64,000 nt of DNA from positions 434,001 through 498,000 of the forward strand of contig NZ_JARBWD010000001.1 in assembly GCF_030140925.1 (NCBI RefSeq), written 5' to 3'. Each line of letters starts with the position of its first letter. Within the stretch, counting starts at the first letter, position 1. Source of the DNA: Parerythrobacter aestuarii. GTDB lineage: Bacteria > Pseudomonadota > Alphaproteobacteria > Sphingomonadales > Sphingomonadaceae. The translations under genes and the position numbers were made by a program. The notes beneath the pieces were generated by a model. It was not told where the DNA came from, searched no databases, and worked only from the letters and a program-made list of their open reading frames with translations. This document shows, piece by piece, positions 59,849-64,000 of this stretch.

Positions 59849-61015
59849 ATGCGAGCCACCCCCGATTTCGATTTCCAGCTCGGCGAAAGCGCCGACATGA
59901 TCCGCGAGACCGTTGCGCGCTTTGCCGACGAACAGATCATGCCGCTTGCGGAGAAGGTCGACCGCGAAGACTGGTTTCCGCGCGACCTGTGGCAACAGAT
60001 GGGCGAGCTGGGATTGCACGGGATTACCGTTGAGGAAGAGCATGGCGGGCTTGGCCTTGGCTATCTGGAGCACGTAATTGCGGTCGAGGAAGTCAGTCGG
60101 GCCAGCGCCTCGGTCGGCCTCAGCTATGGCGCGCATTCGAACCTGTGCCTCAACCAGATCCGCCGCTGGGGCAATGATGAGCAGAAAGCCAAGTACCTGC
60201 CCAAGCTGATCAGCGGCGAACATGTCGGCTCGCTCGCCATGTCCGAAGCCGGGGCCGGGTCCGACGTCGTTTCGATGAAGCTCAGGGCCGAGGAAGTCCA
60301 AGGCGGCTACATCCTCAACGGGACCAAGTTCTGGATCACCAATGCGCCAGAGGCCGATACACTGGTCGTCTATGCCAAGACCGACGGGCAGGCCGGCTCG
60401 CGCGGGATCACGGCATTCCTGATCGAGAAAGGCGATGAAGGGTTTTCGATTGGACAGAAAATCGAGAAGGTCGGCATGCGAGGCTCCCCCACCGCCGAGC
60501 TGGTGTTTGACGATTGCCACATCCCTGAAGACCGCATCATGGGCCCGCTCAACGGCGGCGTCGGCGTGCTTATGAGCGGGCTGGACTATGAGCGCGTGGT
60601 GCTCGCCGGCCTGCAGCTTGGGGTGATGCAGGCGTGCTTGGATGTCGTCATCCCCTATTTGCGTGAGCGCAAGCAGTTCGGCAAACCGATCGGCAGCTTC
60701 CAGCTGATGCAGGCCAAGGTCGCCGACATGTATGTCGCGCTGCAATCGGCCCGCGCTTACACCTATGCCGTCGCCAAGAGCTGCGACGCCGGCCACACGA
60801 CGCGGTTCGATGCGGCGGGCGCGATCCTGCTCGCCAGCGAAAACGCCTTCCGTGTCGCTGCCGAAAGTGTGCAGGCGCTGGGCGGCGCAGGCTATACGCT
60901 CGATTGGCCGGTGGAGCGCTACATGCGCGATGCCAAGCTGCTCGATATCGGTGCCGGGACCAACGAAATCCGCCGTATGCTGATCGGGCGCGAATTGATC
61001 GGCGCGGCGGGGTGA
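59849..61015 (+). CDS. ivd: Isovaleryl-CoA dehydrogenase
   Basis: This 388-residue acyl-CoA dehydrogenase oxidises isovaleryl-CoA in leucine breakdown. The subgroup mark is LMSGLDYERVVLAGLQLG, where the Glu aligns with the catalytic base of isovaleryl-CoA dehydrogenases rather than the C-terminal YEGT Glu of other subgroups. The C-terminal part reads GAGTNEIRRMLIGRELI. AMSEAGAGSDVVSMKL and WITNAPEADTLVVYAKT bind FAD and substrate. AAGGAG lies 10 nt upstream of the ATG. A partial methylcrotonyl-CoA carboxylase beta gene 2.35 kb downstream supports the role, with three other genes in between. Confidence 0.9.
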   Translation: MRATPDFDFQLGESADMIRETVARFADEQIMPLAEKVDREDWFPRDLWQQMGELGLHGITVEEEHGGLGLGYLEHVIAVEEVSRASASVGLSYGAHSNLCLNQIRRWGNDEQKAKYLPKLISGEHVGSLAMSEAGAGSDVVSMKLRAEEVQGGYILNGTKFWITNAPEADTLVVYAKTDGQAGSRGITAFLIEKGDEGFSIGQKIEKVGMRGSPTAELVFDDCHIPEDRIMGPLNGGVGVLMSGLDYERVVLAGLQLGVMQACLDVVIPYLRERKQFGKPIGSFQLMQAKVADMYVALQSARAYTYAVAKSCDAGHTTRFDAAGAILLASENAFRVAAESVQALGGAGYTLDWPVERYMRDAKLLDIGAGTNEIRRMLIGRELIGAAG

Positions 61016-61521
61016 AGCGGCGCTTCCTTGCCTTGCTCGCCGGGTTGGCGACGACCAGCGTCGCAGCCCAGCCTGTGTTCGACGGCAATTTGCCACCTCG
61101 CTCGTGCATGGAAGCGATCAAGGCGCTGCGATATGCTGGCGATTGCCAGAACAACGGGCTGTTCCACGAGCTCTACTGGCCGGGCGCTGTGCGGGTCGCA
61201 GCGGGCGGCGAGCCAAGTCCTTTCGCGAATGCCAGGCTATTCGGGCCTTGTCCAAAGTATCGCACTTACCTGCGCGATCTGCGAAAAGCGCCCGTTGTTG
61301 GCAATCGACAGACCATAAGGCTCAAGTCCATCGTCACAAGGGTAGCCACGGACGGCCGTTATTCAGGTGACTACTCCGTTTTCAAGGTGAGCTACACTTG
61401 CGAGCGCCGCGGCAAGGAATGGCGCGTGCTGAGGCAAGACATTTTCACGCGGGGCGATTTCGTCAACGCGCGCGCTGCGACCGAGTTTGAGCGAACCGGC
61501 GGCTGGGAAGGTCGACACTAG
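61012..61521 (+). CDS. Hypothetical exported protein in the leucine-degradation locus
   Basis: I do not recognise this 169-residue product. GTG 61012 overlaps the ivd stop (GTGA, 4 nt), and the N-terminus VKRRFLALLAGLATTSVAAQ is a clear signal peptide. The mature part has four cysteines (in RSCMEA, GDCQNN, GPCPKY and YTCERR) that could form two disulfides. Basic residues cluster near the end (VSYTCERRGKEWRVLRQD). Its central section (about 61261-61380) is 55-57 percent GC by hand count, lower than flanking genes, hinting at recent entry or relaxed composition. Position suggests co-transcription with ivd. Confidence 0.65.
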   Translation: MKRRFLALLAGLATTSVAAQPVFDGNLPPRSCMEAIKALRYAGDCQNNGLFHELYWPGAVRVAAGGEPSPFANARLFGPCPKYRTYLRDLRKAPVVGNRQTIRLKSIVTRVATDGRYSGDYSVFKVSYTCERRGKEWRVLRQDIFTRGDFVNARAATEFERTGGWEGRH

Positions 61522-61542
61522 GAACTAGGGAGGGAGAGGCCC

Positions 61543-62535
61543 ATGAAACGGATACTGCTGCTAGTCGCGGCGTTGATCGCGATGCTGCCCATGTCGGCGC
61601 ACGCCCGGGTCGAGACCATCATGGTCCACAGCCCGTCGATCGAAGGCAATCTTGAAGGCAATGATGCGACCCGCAAGGTCCACGTTATCCTGCCGCCGAG
61701 TTATGACGAAGACCCCGAGCGGCGTTTCCCGGTGGTCTACTACCTTCACGGCTATACTACGACAGCGGATGCCCAGATCGAACGGATCGACCCCGATGCT
61801 GCGGTCGAGGCCTTCGACGGGCTGGAAATGATCGTCGTCATCCCTGACAGCTATACCAAGCGCGGCGGCAGCTTCTATGGCTCCGGCGAGACGGTCGGCA
61901 ATTTCGAGCGCTTCATCGCCGTCGACCTTGTCACCGCAATCGACACCCAGTTCCGCACCATTGCCGAGCGCGAAAGTCGCGGCCTCGCCGGGCATTCCAT
62001 GGGCGGCTATGGCACGCTGCGGATCGGGATGAAATACCCGCAAAACTACGCCGCGCTCTATCCGATGGCACCGTGCTGCACCCAGCCGCGCGTCTGGGCC
62101 GATACCGACGTCAAATACGAGACGATGGACCCGGACACGCTGACCCGCGAGCAGTTCTTCGACTTCGGCTATTTCGCTTATGCCGCTGCCTTCTCGCCCA
62201 ATCCCGAAAACCCGCCTTACTTCTTCGACCGCAATGTGAAGGATGGCGCGATTGACCCGATGGTGCAGGCGCGCTGGATGGCGAATTCCCCGGCGGTGAT
62301 GCTGCCGCAGTATGTCGATGCGCTGAAGAGCTATGACGGCATCGCGCTGGACGTCGGCGAGCAGGACTTCCTGCTGGCGGAGGTCAAGGCGATGGATGCA
62401 CAGCTGACCCAGTATGGCATCGATCATGACTTCATGCTGTTCGAAGGCGATCATGTGAACCGGGTGAAGGAGCGCTTCGCGGCCAACCTGCTGCCGTTCT
62501 TCGCCGCGCATCTCGACGGCGAGAGCGAGGATTGA
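61543..62535 (+). CDS. Secreted alpha/beta-hydrolase, esterase D-like
   Basis: The 330-residue precursor has a signal peptide (MKRILLLVAALIAMLPMSAHA). Its esterase domain reads RFPVVYYLHGYTTTADAQ, then VVIPDSYTKRGGSFYGSG, and the nucleophile Ser 152 lies in GLAGHSMGGYGTLRIGMKYP. The catalytic His is likely in LFEGDHVNRVKERF. Putative relatives include tributyrin and feruloyl-type esterases and trehalose mycolyltransferase-like folds. GGGAGGGAGAGG precedes the ATG. The last codons overlap the next start (TTGA). It presumably works in the periplasm; its link to leucine catabolism is unclear. Confidence 0.85.
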   Translation: MKRILLLVAALIAMLPMSAHARVETIMVHSPSIEGNLEGNDATRKVHVILPPSYDEDPERRFPVVYYLHGYTTTADAQIERIDPDAAVEAFDGLEMIVVIPDSYTKRGGSFYGSGETVGNFERFIAVDLVTAIDTQFRTIAERESRGLAGHSMGGYGTLRIGMKYPQNYAALYPMAPCCTQPRVWADTDVKYETMDPDTLTREQFFDFGYFAYAAAFSPNPENPPYFFDRNVKDGAIDPMVQARWMANSPAVMLPQYVDALKSYDGIALDVGEQDFLLAEVKAMDAQLTQYGIDHDFMLFEGDHVNRVKERFAANLLPFFAAHLDGESED

Positions 62536-63326
62536 GCGACGCAGCGGACATTGCCGCCACCATGGGTATCGACGTCTTCGATATCGGACCCATGCGTGAA
62601 CTCTACCGCCCGATAGCGCGGGGGGACTGGGAACTGCGGGTTACGGAAATGGCTCCCTGTCGCGGCTACTGGTCTCCGCTGCAGATGACCTACGGGCTGG
62701 TGCTGCTGACGCGCGGCGAAGACACCTGGATGTCGCTTTCGCCGACAGAAGTCGAAAGCCAGGTTCTCGGCGTCGAAGCGGCCCATCGCCATGTCGCCAT
62801 CATGGGCCTCGGCATGGGCTGGGTCGCGGCGGAAACGGCGATGCGCGATGAAGTGTCGCAGGTCACTATCGTCGAGCGTGATCCGGATGTCATCGCCTTG
62901 CACAAAGAGCTGGACCTGTTCGCGCGCTTGCCCGGCGGCGTGGGAGAGAAAGTGCGGATCGTCGAAGGTGATGCGTTCCAATGGACACCGGATACGCCGG
63001 TCGACCTGCTGATGCCCGACATCTGGCTCCCGCTGGTCGGTGGGCACCGGGTCGCCGATGTCGCGCTGATGCAGGCGAATGTGCAGGCCCCGCTGATCTA
63101 TTTCTGGGGGCAGGAGCTGGAGATCGCCCGCCATGCTGCTGGGGCCGGACGCACGCTGGACGACGAGGGTGTTGCTGAAACCGTGGCCGAGTTTGACCTC
63201 CCGATCCTGATCCCCGAAACAGCCGACTACCCCGGCAAGATCAGGGCCGCTGCAGCGCAGTGGATGCGCGACAACTGGTTTGCACCCGAACATGCCGCCA
63301 TCCTCGAAGGCGCGCCGACGGTATGA
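62532..63326 (+). CDS. Spermidine-synthase-like Rossmann-fold protein, function unknown
   Basis: The 264-residue protein has a SAM/aminopropyl-transferase type Rossmann start: AIMGLGMGWVAAETAM, then VTIVERDPDVIALHKEL, the acidic residue after beta-2, and VEGDAFQWTPDTPVDLLMPD. The catalytic Asp pair of spermidine synthase is not visible, so decarboxylated-SAM chemistry is doubtful. Homologous proteins of this type are usually left as hypothetical. The start is TTG 62532, overlapping the esterase stop. It ends 42 bp before mccB. Confidence 0.65.
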   Translation: MSDAADIAATMGIDVFDIGPMRELYRPIARGDWELRVTEMAPCRGYWSPLQMTYGLVLLTRGEDTWMSLSPTEVESQVLGVEAAHRHVAIMGLGMGWVAAETAMRDEVSQVTIVERDPDVIALHKELDLFARLPGGVGEKVRIVEGDAFQWTPDTPVDLLMPDIWLPLVGGHRVADVALMQANVQAPLIYFWGQELEIARHAAGAGRTLDDEGVAETVAEFDLPILIPETADYPGKIRAAAAQWMRDNWFAPEHAAILEGAPTV

Positions 63327-63368
63327 AGGCGATGGACCTTGCCCCCCTTCTTTGACTAACAGGCCAAC

Positions 63369-64000
63369 ATGACTGCACCTGTCCTCACATCCATGCTCGA
63401 CCGGGAAAGCCCGGAGGCAAAGGCTCGCTTCGAACACAACAAGGCGCTGGCCGAAAACTTGCGCGCCAAAGTGGCGGAGGCGGCACTGGGCGGTCCGGAA
63501 AAGCACCGCGATCGCCATGTGTCGCGCGGCAAGCTGCTGCCCCGCGACCGCGTCGAGCGGCTGCTCGATCCGGGCTCGCCCTTCCTCGAGGTCGGCCAGC
63601 TGGCGGCCAACGGCATGTACGAGGGCGATGTCTCGGGCGCTTCGATGATCTGCGGCATCGGGCGCGTGTCGGGCCGCCAGGTGATGATCGTCTGCAACGA
63701 TCCGACGGTGAAGGGCGGCAGCTACTATCCGATGACGGTCAAGAAGCACCTGCGCGCGCAGGAGATTGCGATCGAGAACCGCCTGCCGTGCATCTACCTC
63801 GTCGACAGCGGCGGGGCGAACCTGCCCTACCAGGCCGAGGTCTTCCCCGACCGCGACCACTTCGGTCGCATCTTCTTCAACCAGGCCAATATGTCGGCGC
63901 TCGGCATCCCGCAGATCGCCTGCGTTATGGGTAGCTGTACCGCGGGCGGGGCCTATGTTCCTGCCATGAGCGACGAGACGGTGATCGTGCGCGAGCAGGG
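63369..64000 (+). CDS. mccB: Methylcrotonyl-CoA carboxylase beta subunit, 3' part outside window
   Basis: Only the first ~210 residues of the usual ~535 are visible. They show the carboxyltransferase start ([19 protein letters not shown]), the [20 protein letters not shown] block, the [20 protein letters not shown] acyl-CoA loop, and [18 protein letters not shown]. These fit the biotin-dependent MccB/AccD5 group. With ivd upstream the methylcrotonyl-CoA assignment (leucine pathway) is better than propionyl-CoA. The ATG follows a short gap from the Rossmann-fold gene. The alpha subunit would be expected to the right, beyond the window. Confidence 0.9.
   Translation, partial: MTAPVLTSMLDRESPEAKARFEHNKALAENLRAKVAEAALGGPEKHRDRHVSRGKLLPRDRVERLLDPGSPFLEVGQLAANGMYEGDVSGASMICGIGRVSGRQVMIVCNDPTVKGGSYYPMTVKKHLRAQEIAIENRLPCIYLVDSGGANLPYQAEVFPDRDHFGRIFFNQANMSALGIPQIACVMGSCTAGGAYVPAMSDETVIVREQ

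Overview
The window looks like a chromosomal segment of a GC-rich alphaproteobacterium, most likely order Sphingomonadales and probably family Erythrobacteraceae. The taxonomy is inference from protein family resemblance, the GC content (roughly low-to-mid 60s by eye), the palindromic intergenic repeats, a large TonB-dependent receptor and the many secreted peptidases. I see no rRNA, tRNA, CRISPR array, transposase, integrase or phage gene. Coding density is very high, and no gap between genes exceeds 300 bases; the longest are 22039-22273, 30605-30826, 38218-38399 and 581-756.

Layout. 1-6556: a left-truncated PHA depolymerase, an MsbA-like ABC exporter, an M13 peptidase, UppP, a GlsB-type membrane protein and a very acidic lipoprotein. 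6680-13638: phenylalanine hydroxylase diverging from PPK2, then a leftward acyl-CoA catabolic operon (acyl-CoA dehydrogenase, CaiB-type CoA-transferase, thiolase, MaoC-like hydratase) and two small lipoproteins. 13774-18137: RecQ, then a three-gene cassette (SPFH membrane protein, ribbon-helix-helix protein with an AT-hook tail, small membrane protein) behind a 34-bp AT-rich near-perfect dyad, then a beta-helix protein. 18134-26191, mostly leftward: GNAT-ribA-xth, an alkaline phosphatase, LolA, L33, and an arfB-rluA-pabBC operon. 26288-31207: a HerA-like ATPase and an EF-hand protein / response regulator / histidine kinase operon whose first ribosome binding site lies in a strong hairpin. 31292-38217: aminopeptidase P, an S9 oligopeptidase, a thioesterase, an old-yellow-enzyme oxidoreductase and alanine dehydrogenase.

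38306-43775: an OprP-like porin and an orphan PstS, each behind a PHO-box-like direct repeat, then a membrane-anchored FAH-family protein and a DUF389 protein. 43899-54830: TonB receptor, FtsK, a ThiE/TenI-like protein diverging from YggS through overlapping start codons, a palindromic repeat, then GlnD translationally coupled to an acyl-CoA synthetase. 54974-59739: lgt, a MidA-like methyltransferase, a DUF2147 protein and an Opu/EgtUV-type transporter with a permease-binding protein fusion. 59849-64000: isovaleryl-CoA dehydrogenase and the start of the methylcrotonyl-CoA carboxylase beta subunit (leucine catabolism), separated by three tightly packed genes of unclear role.

How the genes fit together. 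Three of them (phoA, porin, pstS) look like members of one phosphate-starvation regulon. Two blocks serve acyl-CoA breakdown. Several operons show 4-nt start/stop overlaps, and at least nine genes appear to use GTG, TTG or even CTG starts. The best candidates for something not yet described are the SPFH/RHH/membrane cassette with its operator, and the EF-hand two-component operon with its leader hairpin.
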